Positions 8,508 through 18,385 of a stretch of 64,000 bases of DNA are shown piece by piece (the first letter of the stretch is position 1; every line of letters starts with the position of its first letter). The DNA lies in assembly GCF_003259935.1 (NCBI RefSeq), contig NZ_QLMH01000008.1, positions 1-64,000 of the forward strand, read 5' to 3'. The translations under genes and the position numbers were made by a program. Source of the DNA: Paranoxybacillus vitaminiphilus. Its GTDB lineage: Bacteria > Bacillota > Bacilli > Bacillales > Anoxybacillaceae. The notes beneath the pieces were generated by a model. That model searched no databases, was not told the DNA's origin, and saw nothing but the letters and a program-made list of their open reading frames with translations.

Positions 8508-9593
8508 ATGGACTTGAAAAGGTTACATAGCCATTTAGAGAAGCTGTATCATTATGGTGAAACGGCTTATGTTGCTGAGCTTGAGCCGTTTGTTGCGCGA
8601 GGTCTTTTATATGTGCGTGGAAAGAAGGCAGTGATTACGAACAATTGGATTGCGTTTGTGAAGCGGTTTTCGAATCAAACTGATTTTCTTCATACATTGT
8701 TTTGCTTTGATGAGGAGTATCAACAATACTTGTTGAAAACTTCCTTGTTAACGGTATTAAAAATGCGTGAGGCTGAGGATTTGGAAGGAATTGTTGATTT
8801 TATTCATAAAATGCCAAGATTTGCAGGGAAAATCGTAAAAATATTAGATGAGTTAAAACATGGTGAGCGATACGAAATGGAAGCTTTAGAGCAGTATGTA
8901 AAGGAAGTCGACTCTCTTTTCCGTGAGCGCAATCATTTTATTTTTAACGGGACGCCGTATTATCAGCGCATCATTTATTATTTAGATCATGTCCAACAAT
9001 ATGAACAAGAAGTTGTTGAACAGGATGAACCTCTTGGGACGAAAATTGATGAACAATGGATAAAAGGGCGGAAGATCGCTGCTAACTTGCAGTTACCGGT
9101 ATTAAAGGATCAGCCTCTTGCGGTATTAGCCCCGCATGAGCCAAACATCGTTTTAAAAAATCCGTTATTTAAACATATTTTTACCCACCCTTGGAATTTA
9201 TTGATTTTCCTTTGCTGTGTTGTCCGCGAACAGACGGAGGCGCAAGGGATGACAACGATTCGCTTTCATGCGGTGAACAATGAGGTTGACGTGATTTTAA
9301 TGTCGGCAAAAAATCAAGAATACCGCTACGGCACGATTAATGATTTTATTTTAGAGTTTTGCAAAATGAACAACTATCAGCTGTTTCCAAACGAAATCAC
9401 GCATTTAGAAACGATATTCCACTATTTACACGATCGTGGTTTTTTAACGATTGTCGATGAAGAATACCGTATCCCGAGCCATATTGAAGATGAGCTGTAC
9501 AATACGAGTTTATATATTCCGCTCATGGCAGGCAGCAAACAGCTCCGTCAAAGGATTGAACAGTGGATTGATGAATTGAGGGACAGAGGATGA
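8508..9593 (+). CDS. Uncharacterised defence-island protein
   Basis: I do not recognise a family for this 361-residue protein. It is mostly helical, with two stretches that could be winged helices near the N-terminus (YHYGETAYVAELEPFVARGLLYVRG) and C-terminus (LETIFHYLHDRGFLTIVDEEYRI). ATG 8508 is preferred to GTG 8499 because AGAGGGG lies 8-9 nt before it. The stop overlaps the next gene's start by 4 nt. With the next two genes it forms a tightly coupled block that may assemble into one complex with the large ATPase. No signal peptide or membrane segment is seen. Confidence 0.7.
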   Translation: MDLKRLHSHLEKLYHYGETAYVAELEPFVARGLLYVRGKKAVITNNWIAFVKRFSNQTDFLHTLFCFDEEYQQYLLKTSLLTVLKMREAEDLEGIVDFIHKMPRFAGKIVKILDELKHGERYEMEALEQYVKEVDSLFRERNHFIFNGTPYYQRIIYYLDHVQQYEQEVVEQDEPLGTKIDEQWIKGRKIAANLQLPVLKDQPLAVLAPHEPNIVLKNPLFKHIFTHPWNLLIFLCCVVREQTEAQGMTTIRFHAVNNEVDVILMSAKNQEYRYGTINDFILEFCKMNNYQLFPNEITHLETIFHYLHDRGFLTIVDEEYRIPSHIEDELYNTSLYIPLMAGSKQLRQRIEQWIDELRDRG

Positions 9594-10669
9594 AGCAAAT
9601 CAAACTATCGATTGAACGATTTTGGATTGAGCCAGGGAATTTTGAGCGATGGTGTGAGTTGTTATCGCGCATTCCCGAAAAAACCGAGGCGCGCTCCATC
9701 AAGGAAATCGCAAAATTATATTTAGGCAAAGATGTCGAAGAAAAAGATAAAAAGCTGGACCGTTCGAAGGAATTATTTGGCCTGCACGGTTATGAGTACG
9801 CCAAACATTCGCGGAATTTTGAAATTAAAGGAGTCCATTTCCTAACACGAACAGACGATGGATATTTGATCCGCACGGAGGAAGCAAATGAATTTGTCGC
9901 GGCGTACCAACAGCAACACGGTTGGGAAGTGTTGCTTGCGAAGCAACTGCTTCGCTACTCACCAAGAACGCGAGTCATTATGCATGTATTGTTAAATGAC
10001 GGTTATTTTGAAACAAACGGTCAGTCGCTCGAACAACTAAGTAAATGGGCGCTGCGCTTTGACGGTGCTATATATCATCCGTTTTCGCGAAATCCCGACT
10101 TGAATGATATGAACCTGCTTCTTCATGAATTTAAGAATGAAGCATTAGGGAAAGATTGGCGTCACATTCTTGCCGGAGAAGAAGTTGAATTGGCTGAAGA
10201 TTGGGAATTTGCCGGCTCAAGCGGCAAAGAGCCGGCAAAAACGAATCTTTCTTCGTTTATGCGCGCACCGATGCAATTATTTGCTTATTTAGACTGGTTT
10301 GTCGAAGCTGATGTCGGAATCGTCATTTTAAATAAAGAAAAGGTGTTGGAGCATATCGATTCACATTCTTTATTTTCATTTACGAACGTTCAGAGTATAT
10401 CAGAAATCGAATGGTTAAAGAAAAAAGTGGACGAAGAGCAGGACGGTCGCGGTTTTGTTGCGATTGAACCGTTACTTCGTAAGCTGATGGAGCGTTTTTA
10501 TCCAACATGGGAACAAGGGCTTGCGCGCTTTGTCGATTATTATATGACAAAAGGCATTCGTGAAGGTTTGTTTTATATTGCTGATTATGAATCAGGCCAG
10601 CCAAGACATGGAAGGGGTTATTTAGGTAAACGAGAATATCAATTATTAAAACTTGAATTCCAGCGATAA
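9590..10669 (+). CDS. Uncharacterised defence-island protein
   Basis: This 359-residue soluble protein has no motif I can assign. It begins MKQIKLSIERFWIEPGNFERW and is rich in aromatic residues. It overlaps the preceding gene by ATGA and ends 13 nt before the start of the giant ATPase gene, so the three are almost certainly co-expressed. Position suggests a structural or adaptor subunit of the large ATPase. Co-occurrence of this protein with 8508-9593 and 10683-14735 in other genomes would be the best clue to function. Confidence 0.7.
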   Translation: MKQIKLSIERFWIEPGNFERWCELLSRIPEKTEARSIKEIAKLYLGKDVEEKDKKLDRSKELFGLHGYEYAKHSRNFEIKGVHFLTRTDDGYLIRTEEANEFVAAYQQQHGWEVLLAKQLLRYSPRTRVIMHVLLNDGYFETNGQSLEQLSKWALRFDGAIYHPFSRNPDLNDMNLLLHEFKNEALGKDWRHILAGEEVELAEDWEFAGSSGKEPAKTNLSSFMRAPMQLFAYLDWFVEADVGIVILNKEKVLEHIDSHSLFSFTNVQSISEIEWLKKKVDEEQDGRGFVAIEPLLRKLMERFYPTWEQGLARFVDYYMTKGIREGLFYIADYESGQPRHGRGYLGKREYQLLKLEFQR

Positions 10670-10682
10670 AGGGGTTGAAAAG

Positions 10683-13600
10683 ATGAGCAAATCTGTCTGG
10701 TTAAAAGATGGGGTTTCTACATTTCCGATTCACCAACCAATGGTCGGTCAGTGTGAATTTTATGAGGCGTTTAAAGAATATTTACAAGATTTAAAGTCAG
10801 CACCGATGGCCCGGGTGTTTACATTGATTGCTAAATGGGGAATCGGTAAATCGCGTATTGCTTATGAATTAGTGAGCGAAGCGCTTGGAATTGATAAAGG
10901 ATGGACGATTCGCGATCAATCCGGCAGGCTACAAAAAGTCCGCTTATTACAATCCGATTTTGCTGACGGTATTTTGCCTATGTATATCCGCTATGAACAA
11001 ATGCATGAGGACCTTCTTTATGGAGAAAACTGGGTCGGTTATGGCGCGTATGTAGCGCTGGCCAAATTAGCGGAACAACAACCTGCCCGCACGATTCAAG
11101 GTTCGATTGTGAAACATATTCAAGACCATTTTCTCCCGTTTGGTTTTTCACCAGCAAAATTGGCAGAGGCGATTGAGTTAGGGCAACATGAAGCAAATGA
11201 TTTACTACAACATATTGATCAGCTTGATCAACTTGTTCAAAATGGTTTAGCTTACCTAAAACAGTTTGGCATTGAACATTTAATGATCATTGTCGATGAA
11301 GTGGAATCGGAATACGAGCTGTTTATGGATGGAATTCAAGAACAAAGCGAAGAGCGGAAAAAGAAACTTGACGGTGAAGCCATTAAAGTGATCACATCCG
11401 CGATTAAGCATGAAGACAGCCGCACCCGTCATCCAAATGTTTCTTTCTTGCTGCTTTGTTCACCGGCCATTGGCGATCAAATTAAAGCGCTCGAGGCGCT
11501 TGCCCGCCGTTTAGATAAATTGGAAATCACACAAAACTCTTATGCCGATATTAGCGATTATATCGCATCGCTGCAACAAAGCGGAACATTGCGTGAATAT
11601 CCTGCAGGTCTTGTCGAAGCAGCTTACACGATTGCCGCCGGAAACTTCGGTTGGCTCAATGTGATCATGGCTCATTGTGACCAATACCTAGAACAGCATC
11701 CTGACAAAGAAACAGGTGAAATTTTACAAGACTTAGCTTATTCTATTCCGCGTTTTAGAGAAAGTTTAATCGATCATTCCCAGCTCGATTACATTGATAC
11801 AAAGCCGATGCATATTCCGTTTGTGAAAAAAGCGTTATTGCGGCAGCTGCCATATCCGAAAGATTATTATAGTGCAGAAGAACAACAAATTTTATTATCA
11901 GCGAAACATATTGAAGGTATACCATTATTTAAAGAGTTTGTCGCTTTGCCGCTTGCGAAAAATGATTTAGGTTTTTATCTTGTGCAAAACAAATATAAAG
12001 CTGAATCTGATCATTTATTCGTGAATGAAACGACAGGTGAATCATTTAGTTTAGATGTCCTCTTGCGCAGTCTTGAAACGTTCTCAATTAATGTACCTAA
12101 AGGCTCTTTTATTGTCGGAAAAGAACGGGAAACGTTTTTAGCTCAAGTGCGCATGCTTTATCCGAAAGACGAAGTCGTTGAAGCGGCGGAGCTTTTATAT
12201 ACGTATCTTGAGCAACGAATGAAAACAGAGCAATTCGAAACATATATTGGTCCAAACTTTGCGTTCCTTGAGCGGTTGAATCGCCGCTATGCCGTCAAAA
12301 ACGGGATTGCGAACTATTTATTAAACGAAGAAAAAGATCAAAAGCTTCAACAACATTTAAACGAGTTGGCGAAACAATATGATAAAGACGGTGAAATCGA
12401 TCGCCTTCTTCTCGGTTTTACAAGAGCGATTGAGCAGGATTATCCAAACGTGCAAGCAATTCAAGTAAAAGGTAATAAATGCGGGCTCCGTATAAAAGTA
12501 ACGAATCATCTATATTTAGGAGTTCATCCGAAAAAAATCGTCGATATTATTTGGGTTAGCAAACTACCTTCCTTGCACGATCTTGTTAACAGCAAATTGC
12601 TAGATAGCGGCAGTCACCCGATTATCATTTTAGCACCGACTGCTGATGCGGAAACAGAAATCGATGATATAAAACGAAAGTATGAGCGGCTCGGCCGTTG
12701 CCTGCTCTTTTTCCAAGTAACAAACTTGCAGAAGAAGGTATTAGAAGCGTTATCGGTTGAACGTGAGATGATGGATATCCGCAAGTCAGCCCATCAATTA
12801 GCGCAGCCATTCCGCGCAAAAATTCGTGCCATTACAGATGAAATTGCAAGAATCGCACGAACTTGGTTTGAACAGGTCGATAAAGAAGGATATGTGTTAC
12901 GTCCGATTGTTTTTACAAAATCAGAAGAAGACTATCTTCCGGTATTAGCGGAAGGATATGCGAAATTGATTATTCACGATGCGACAATCGCTGAACTTGG
13001 CGCAAAACAAGGTGTAAAATTTATGGACAGCGAAGATTTCAATCGCTTTCAACATGCTTTAAAGGCGACGAAAGTTCCGGCTAAGTTAGATAAGGATGGT
13101 TATCGCGGTGCAGGATTGTTTATTCAGAATCATGAAAACGGGCAATATGAAGTGCAAATTCCGGCTGCATTCGCTTCTTTGATGTCATTTATCGGGAATC
13201 GCCGAGTAACAACCCAAGAAATTGAAGAAGCATTTTTCTTTAGTTCTGTTGATGTAATTAAGCCGGCAAAAATCATTGAACAATGGGTAACGTTTATGCA
13301 AGCGCTAAAAGTCGTGAGAACCATCAACAATACTCATGTGGAAAATGTTACTTCATATACGTTGGAAGCAAAAAGAGATAAAATTAAACAGTGGTATGAA
13401 AAAGAATACGATCAACTCGTTGATCAGTTCAAGGAAACGTTTAAAGGACCTAGACTCGATTTACTGAAGGGATATAAAAGACACGGAAGCTTAAGAAAAA
13501 TTAACGAAGCTTTGCGTAATATCGATTTAAAGCTATTGCAAGTTCATACAAATAACCACCTCGCTATTTGGAAAGAGCAATTAAGTTATTTGCAACAATT

Positions 13601-14735
13601 TCATGATGAATGTAATTTCATCTTTGATGAAGAAAAATGGAATACACTTCAACCAAACGAGCGCAACTTTGAGAATCTCACATTAGATGGAAAAGACATG
13701 CCGATTTGGAAAAAGATAAAAATTGTACAACAATTTCATGATTATGTGTCAACGATTCAAAAGGACATTCTTGCAAAAATTCAAGAAAAAGTAGAAGAGA
13801 TAAAAAATACGAACGAATATAAGGGGTACTATATCCCTATTTCACCATTTACGTACGTGCTCGAATTATATAAAAACGAAATTGAAAATGCGATGAATCA
13901 TGTAAAATCTTCGCAACTACGAACGATGGTATCAAATGAAGAAACACTGGCACATCATCTATCTCTAGGAAATTATAAAGAAGCAATTGATCGGTTAAAT
14001 ATCATTATTTCACAAATCGGCTTAAAAAAAGTGGACCATACAAAGGTGGATTGGAAAGAACGGAGCGGTATCATTGGCCGTTATTACGATTTGAAAGATA
14101 AATTTGTGCAAATGGTAGACCTTTTTGTAGAATCGAAACCGAAAGTTGAGAAATGGATTGCTTATTATGAAATTAGTGAGATCGATGTGAAGCGTGAGGT
14201 AGGGATTGTTGAGCTTTCTATACTTTTTGACAAGTTAACTGTATTTTTAGAATCCGGTTTTGAAGAAGCGGTTGATGATCTTTTTACCGCAAAAAAAGAA
14301 AAGGCGATGGCACTTATTGATGAAACAGAAAAGCTGTTGCAGGAACGAAAAAACGATCTGACGGATCTAATCGCCCAAGTGACAAAAGTGGAAAATACGA
14401 CGAAGAAAAAGCGGAACCAATATTTCGATGACCTCTTAATTGATGCGGTGAACCGCCTGTTCCGTCTGCAGCATCAACCGCTATATCAAGCGGACTTAAG
14501 TGCACCGATTCAAGAAGCAACCTATGAAGAAACGATAAGAAACGTACAAGCGGAAATGAAACAATTAGAAACATATGCCCATCAGTTTTTTGCGGACCAT
14601 GCCAAATTTGTGCAATTTGAGTTTTATAAAGAAGTGGTTGACCGCAAAGGAGAGTTAGACTGGGCCCATTACCAAAAAGAAAAGGAAGAACTTGAGCAAA
14701 TCGGATTGATTCGTACAAAAGTGGAGGTTCTCTAA
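10683..14735 (+). CDS. Giant P-loop ATPase with coiled-coil C-terminus (defence)
   Basis: The protein has 1350 residues. A P-loop AKWGIGKS is at 50-57, with Ala in place of the first Gly. Walker B is LMIIVDEVE (D205, E206), and a sensor-like FLLLCSP follows, so the N-terminal third is an AAA/STAND-like NTPase. The C-terminal half is long and helical with many charged heptads. Its size and early P-loop recall the large ATPases of BREX (BrxC/PglY) and related systems, but I see no specific signature. ATG 10683 follows AAAGGGG; an in-frame TTG at 10653 overlaps the previous gene. It probably senses infection or DNA state and drives the system by ATP hydrolysis. Confidence 0.8.
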   Translation: MSKSVWLKDGVSTFPIHQPMVGQCEFYEAFKEYLQDLKSAPMARVFTLIAKWGIGKSRIAYELVSEALGIDKGWTIRDQSGRLQKVRLLQSDFADGILPMYIRYEQMHEDLLYGENWVGYGAYVALAKLAEQQPARTIQGSIVKHIQDHFLPFGFSPAKLAEAIELGQHEANDLLQHIDQLDQLVQNGLAYLKQFGIEHLMIIVDEVESEYELFMDGIQEQSEERKKKLDGEAIKVITSAIKHEDSRTRHPNVSFLLLCSPAIGDQIKALEALARRLDKLEITQNSYADISDYIASLQQSGTLREYPAGLVEAAYTIAAGNFGWLNVIMAHCDQYLEQHPDKETGEILQDLAYSIPRFRESLIDHSQLDYIDTKPMHIPFVKKALLRQLPYPKDYYSAEEQQILLSAKHIEGIPLFKEFVALPLAKNDLGFYLVQNKYKAESDHLFVNETTGESFSLDVLLRSLETFSINVPKGSFIVGKERETFLAQVRMLYPKDEVVEAAELLYTYLEQRMKTEQFETYIGPNFAFLERLNRRYAVKNGIANYLLNEEKDQKLQQHLNELAKQYDKDGEIDRLLLGFTRAIEQDYPNVQAIQVKGNKCGLRIKVTNHLYLGVHPKKIVDIIWVSKLPSLHDLVNSKLLDSGSHPIIILAPTADAETEIDDIKRKYERLGRCLLFFQVTNLQKKVLEALSVEREMMDIRKSAHQLAQPFRAKIRAITDEIARIARTWFEQVDKEGYVLRPIVFTKSEEDYLPVLAEGYAKLIIHDATIAELGAKQGVKFMDSEDFNRFQHALKATKVPAKLDKDGYRGAGLFIQNHENGQYEVQIPAAFASLMSFIGNRRVTTQEIEEAFFFSSVDVIKPAKIIEQWVTFMQALKVVRTINNTHVENVTSYTLEAKRDKIKQWYEKEYDQLVDQFKETFKGPRLDLLKGYKRHGSLRKINEALRNIDLKLLQVHTNNHLAIWKEQLSYLQQFHDECNFIFDEEKWNTLQPNERNFENLTLDGKDMPIWKKIKIVQQFHDYVSTIQKDILAKIQEKVEEIKNTNEYKGYYIPISPFTYVLELYKNEIENAMNHVKSSQLRTMVSNEETLAHHLSLGNYKEAIDRLNIIISQIGLKKVDHTKVDWKERSGIIGRYYDLKDKFVQMVDLFVESKPKVEKWIAYYEISEIDVKREVGIVELSILFDKLTVFLESGFEEAVDDLFTAKKEKAMALIDETEKLLQERKNDLTDLIAQVTKVENTTKKKRNQYFDDLLIDAVNRLFRLQHQPLYQADLSAPIQEATYEETIRNVQAEMKQLETYAHQFFADHAKFVQFEFYKEVVDRKGELDWAHYQKEKEELEQIGLIRTKVEVL

Positions 14736-14737
14736 TA

Positions 14738-15547
14738 ATGTCGAGTCTGCAAATTTTAAAACCATTCGCAAGACGGACAGAGTATAAAATGCTGCGTGAA
14801 TGGTTTAAGGTGAAAGAAAAAGAGATCGACAAGTTGCAGTCAGGTATTTGTGTGATTCCAGCGATTGTTCTTTTAAAAATGTCAGAAAGCGACCGTTCGC
14901 GTCTTATTCAATGGACAAAAGGATGGGGAAACCAGTTAATGGTTTTCCCACCGTATCTTCATTTAGATATTTCATCATTATTGCAGATGAATAACGCGAT
15001 TTTCATTAAAGAAATGAATGAATGCACGTATGAAGGAATTCCGGTTCGTGAAGAAATCGTGACTAATTTAACTCCGAAAATTCAATTACCGACAAAACAA
15101 ACGGTTGCCGTTGACTTTTATTACGATACAAGCAGCGGCTGCATGACGATCACAACATTGCCGCTTCTTGATTACCGGTTGCTTGAGCAACGTGAAATAT
15201 GTCAACGTCTATTTCAATCGTTAATGCACATCAATGAAAGAGATAAAAAAGATGAAATGAGCGAAGAAAAACAAATTGCTTTTAAGCCTGTTCATCACTT
15301 TGTACTTCTTCTCTCAGCAGCTAACGTCTTAGAACGACAACAAATCGTTCCATTCATTGAAAAGTTTTTCTATGTAGAAGTACGCGAAAATGACGTGAGG
15401 CAGGCTTTAGCTGAACTCGAAAATTCGCATTATATCGATTCAGGCGGAACGATTACCGAGAAAGGGCAGCAGTATATTACGGAACATGGTTATCGGGCAT
15501 TTGTAAGAGAAATCATAAAGCGGAGGAAAGATGATGGAGAATGGTAA
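14738..15547 (+). CDS. Uncharacterised protein with C-terminal winged-helix-like region
   Basis: This 269-residue protein starts 2 nt after the giant ATPase stop and overlaps the next gene. The N-terminal part is unassigned. Residues of about 185-260 (IPF...EKFFYVEVRENDVRQALAELENSHYIDSGGTITEKGQQYI) look like a winged helix, ending in a basic RRKDDGEW tail. A DNA-contacting adaptor between the giant ATPase and the nuclease/HerA pair would fit its position. No catalytic motif is visible. Confidence 0.65.
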   Translation: MSSLQILKPFARRTEYKMLREWFKVKEKEIDKLQSGICVIPAIVLLKMSESDRSRLIQWTKGWGNQLMVFPPYLHLDISSLLQMNNAIFIKEMNECTYEGIPVREEIVTNLTPKIQLPTKQTVAVDFYYDTSSGCMTITTLPLLDYRLLEQREICQRLFQSLMHINERDKKDEMSEEKQIAFKPVHHFVLLLSAANVLERQQIVPFIEKFFYVEVRENDVRQALAELENSHYIDSGGTITEKGQQYITEHGYRAFVREIIKRRKDDGEW

Positions 15548-16697
15548 AACGAAACGGGATACCGCTATTGCCAATAGTTTAGTAGCAAAAATCCAGTTAG
15601 GCTTGCCAAGTACAGTTACGAAATTAAGCGCGAAAATGCGTTTTATCGATCATATTGCTCCGAAACTTCGCAATAGCGGTGTCATTCGCCCCGTTGAAAA
15701 AAAATCACCACTAACGATTCGGGCAGCAGGGATAGCTACCGCAAGCAAAACAATACCAGCATTTGGCAGTATTTTATATAGCGCTGGTGCTGTTCGTCAA
15801 GATTTATATATAGAAGAAGGGTCTGTGTATGAAACATTTCAAGACAGCCTCGTTGACATTGATGAAGCGGATGATATTGATATTAACCATAAATTAAAAT
15901 TTATTCATGTGATGCAAGTTTACGATTTGCTAGAAGAGATGATGATGGAAGCCCATAAGCCGGAACTGGTGATTGTCGACACTCCGTTAATGTTAGAGCG
16001 GGCTGACGCGCCAATGGATACACATGGCCAATTATATATTGACTATCAAAACTGTGTAGAAAGAATCAAAAATTTTTGGGAGACATATCAACATTTTATT
16101 TTTCCGTTTAATCGAAACGGTATTCGGCTTGTTTCAGTGAGTACGAAACGTTTCGGTTCTATCTTCTACGGTCTTTTTTCCGAAGATAAAAATAAAGAAA
16201 TGTATATTGTAGATGAAGTAAGTTTTCACGATATCGAACAGAACAATGAAGTGTTATTCAAAATTAAAAAGGTTGGCGTAAAAAAACTGTTGCACGGTGT
16301 TTTAACTCGAAGAACGCGTACGGCTGCCTATCAATACGATTTATTAGTCCAAACGAATCAGTTGGAGCCTAAAGACATTAGAAATCTAGGAATTATCAAT
16401 TTTCATTTCCGGGCAGGGATGCATACACAACCTTTATTAGTAGAGATAATGGGAAACGCTCAAAAATGGGATTCTCAAAGTTTAGATGAGCTTACATCCT
16501 ATCTCGTTTCGCTTTATACGCTCGACCAACCAAAGGCACTCCCGTTGCCGCTTTGGTATGCTGAGCATGCTCTAAAGCCAATTCGAAGTGGGGCGATTAT
16601 TCAATATTTTAAAACACAGGCACGCGAAATGATTAAAAAGGAAGAAGTAGAAAATGTTTGGACCGAGGAAGTAGACTTTTTCGGGGAGGATGAATAA
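15534..16697 (+). CDS. NurA-like nuclease candidate, partner of the HerA-like ATPase
   Basis: The 387-residue protein lies directly upstream of the HerA-like gene (TAATG overlap). It has the layout of NurA nucleases: an early small-residue strand (IPAFGSILYSAGAVRQD), a central acidic strand PELVIVDTPLMLERADAP, then NGIRLVSVSTKRFGS resembling the NurA gvsK motif, and a late GMHTQPLLVEIMG. HerA-NurA pairs translocate and degrade DNA, so this pair could be the restriction engine replacing HsdR. Of two adjacent ATG codons, 15534 has better spacing from GGAGGAAAG. The assignment is by pattern and context, not full motif conservation. Confidence 0.55.
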   Translation: MENGKTKRDTAIANSLVAKIQLGLPSTVTKLSAKMRFIDHIAPKLRNSGVIRPVEKKSPLTIRAAGIATASKTIPAFGSILYSAGAVRQDLYIEEGSVYETFQDSLVDIDEADDIDINHKLKFIHVMQVYDLLEEMMMEAHKPELVIVDTPLMLERADAPMDTHGQLYIDYQNCVERIKNFWETYQHFIFPFNRNGIRLVSVSTKRFGSIFYGLFSEDKNKEMYIVDEVSFHDIEQNNEVLFKIKKVGVKKLLHGVLTRRTRTAAYQYDLLVQTNQLEPKDIRNLGIINFHFRAGMHTQPLLVEIMGNAQKWDSQSLDELTSYLVSLYTLDQPKALPLPLWYAEHALKPIRSGAIIQYFKTQAREMIKKEEVENVWTEEVDFFGEDE

Positions 16698-18385
16698 TGA
16701 GTCAAGAAAAATATATCGGCAAATTGATTGGGAATACCGGAAACCCGAATGATTTAAAAATGGTGCTGCAAGATAGCTTTTCCGCACGCCGTGGCGAGTT
16801 TGTGAAAATTTTACATCAAGAACGTCCAGATGAAGAACCGACATATGTTCTTGGGCGGATTACTTCGATTTCGCGCAGCAATATTTTATACAATAGCGAT
16901 CTTGGGGAAGGATTGAATTCGATCGAATTATTACCAGGAACACAAATGACAGGGGAGACATTGTTTGCTTCCATTGACCTTGTCGGTTACAAAGAATCGG
17001 CGACAGGACAAATTCGCATTCCGCGTCGCCCGCTAGATCCCGGGAGTAAAGTCTATGGGGTCGATTATGAATTTCTTTCTAAGTTTTATCAATTTGACGA
17101 AAATAAAAGCATTGCGATTGGCAACTTAATCGGTTACGAACGTGGAGAAAATATTGTTCCTGTTTATTTGGATGTTAATAAATTAGTGACAGAACATTTA
17201 GCCGTTTTGGCGATGACAGGGTCAGGAAAGTCTTATACGGTCGGCCGCATTATTGAACGGCTTGTGGCGCAAATGAATGGAACCGTTGTTGTATTTGATA
17301 CGCACGGTGAGTATGGGAAAGCATTTGAAAAAGGAGAGATCCACTTCAATACAAATCTTGAGCATATTGAAGATGAAAAAGATCGGGAAAGCATTTTATT
17401 TATTCAAGAACGTTTCCACGCTTTACAAGCAGCAGGAGGTGGCATTCATGTATATACACCGCAAATGGAAGAGTTTGATTATAAATACGCCGGCAAGAAT
17501 AAACACCTCGCCTTGCAGTTCGATCGTTTTGAAATGGACGACTTTGAAGAAATTTTGCCTGGCTTAACCGAACCGCAACAGCGTGTGCTCGATGTTGCGA
17601 TTCGTTATTGGAAATATAAGTACCCAAACCCGCCTCGCGATATTAAAGATTTACGCGAGCTGCTTTCCGGTGATTTAGAAGAGTTGCGGAATTGGGATGA
17701 AATAACAGAAGCAGAAGCGCGGGCATTGAGCGGCAGAAGCGCAGCGGTCGCTTCGATGAAATTGAATCGTGTCATTAACGAAGCACGAAGCTTTTATACA
17801 AAAGCGATTGGTGAACCGACAGATATTTATAAATTAATTGGAGAAATGAACGAAAAATATGGCCGATTAATCATTATTGATTTGCAAGGTTTATCAGATG
17901 ATGCAAAACAAATCGTTACGGCACTCGTATCAAGTGAAATTATGCGGGCAGCGGCAGATAAACAACGTCCGATTCGTCCTTGCTTCCTTGTGTATGAAGA
18001 AGGGCATAACTACGCTCCAGCAAATGCACCAACGATTTCGAAAAAAATTATTAAAAAAATTGCCGCGGAAGGCCGGAAATTTGGGGTAGGTTTTGCCATC
18101 GTTTCACAACGTCCGTCTAAATTGGATGCAGATGTGACCTCGCAATGCAACACGATTATTACGATGCGCCTTAAAAATCCGGATGATCAACGTTTCATTA
18201 CGAAAACATCCGATATGTTAACGAAAGCAGATATTGATGAACTTCCATCTTTATCTACAGGGGAAGCGTTAATTACGGGGCGTTCGACTCCTGCTCCGCT
18301 ATTAGTGAAAGTTGGTACAAAAGCGTTAGTTCATGGCGGTCAATCGCCGGAAGTAGTCAAAGAATGGGGTGTATTCGGTGGATAA
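16697..18385 (+). CDS. HerA-like FtsK/VirB4-superfamily DNA translocase (DUF87)
   Basis: The 562-residue protein has a beta-barrel-like N-terminus (IGKLIGNTGNPNDL...GRITSI) typical of HerA HAS-barrels. It then has Walker A TGSGKS (174-179), VVFDTHGEYG, Walker B RLIIIDLQGL (D395), VYEEGHNYAP and a C-terminal KFGVGFAIVSQRPSKLD segment with an arginine-finger region. HerA proteins form hexamers that pump double-stranded DNA for a partner nuclease. It is flanked by two nuclease candidates, 15534-16697 and 18378-18983. The start shares a base with the upstream stop. Confidence 0.9.
   Translation: MSQEKYIGKLIGNTGNPNDLKMVLQDSFSARRGEFVKILHQERPDEEPTYVLGRITSISRSNILYNSDLGEGLNSIELLPGTQMTGETLFASIDLVGYKESATGQIRIPRRPLDPGSKVYGVDYEFLSKFYQFDENKSIAIGNLIGYERGENIVPVYLDVNKLVTEHLAVLAMTGSGKSYTVGRIIERLVAQMNGTVVVFDTHGEYGKAFEKGEIHFNTNLEHIEDEKDRESILFIQERFHALQAAGGGIHVYTPQMEEFDYKYAGKNKHLALQFDRFEMDDFEEILPGLTEPQQRVLDVAIRYWKYKYPNPPRDIKDLRELLSGDLEELRNWDEITEAEARALSGRSAAVASMKLNRVINEARSFYTKAIGEPTDIYKLIGEMNEKYGRLIIIDLQGLSDDAKQIVTALVSSEIMRAAADKQRPIRPCFLVYEEGHNYAPANAPTISKKIIKKIAAEGRKFGVGFAIVSQRPSKLDADVTSQCNTIITMRLKNPDDQRFITKTSDMLTKADIDELPSLSTGEALITGRSTPAPLLVKVGTKALVHGGQSPEVVKEWGVFGG

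Noticed and set aside
8510-8540. Ter-like TTACATAGCCATTTAG at the start of an island gene
   Set aside because: The A half is one base out of register and the site lies within a coding start; a chance match.
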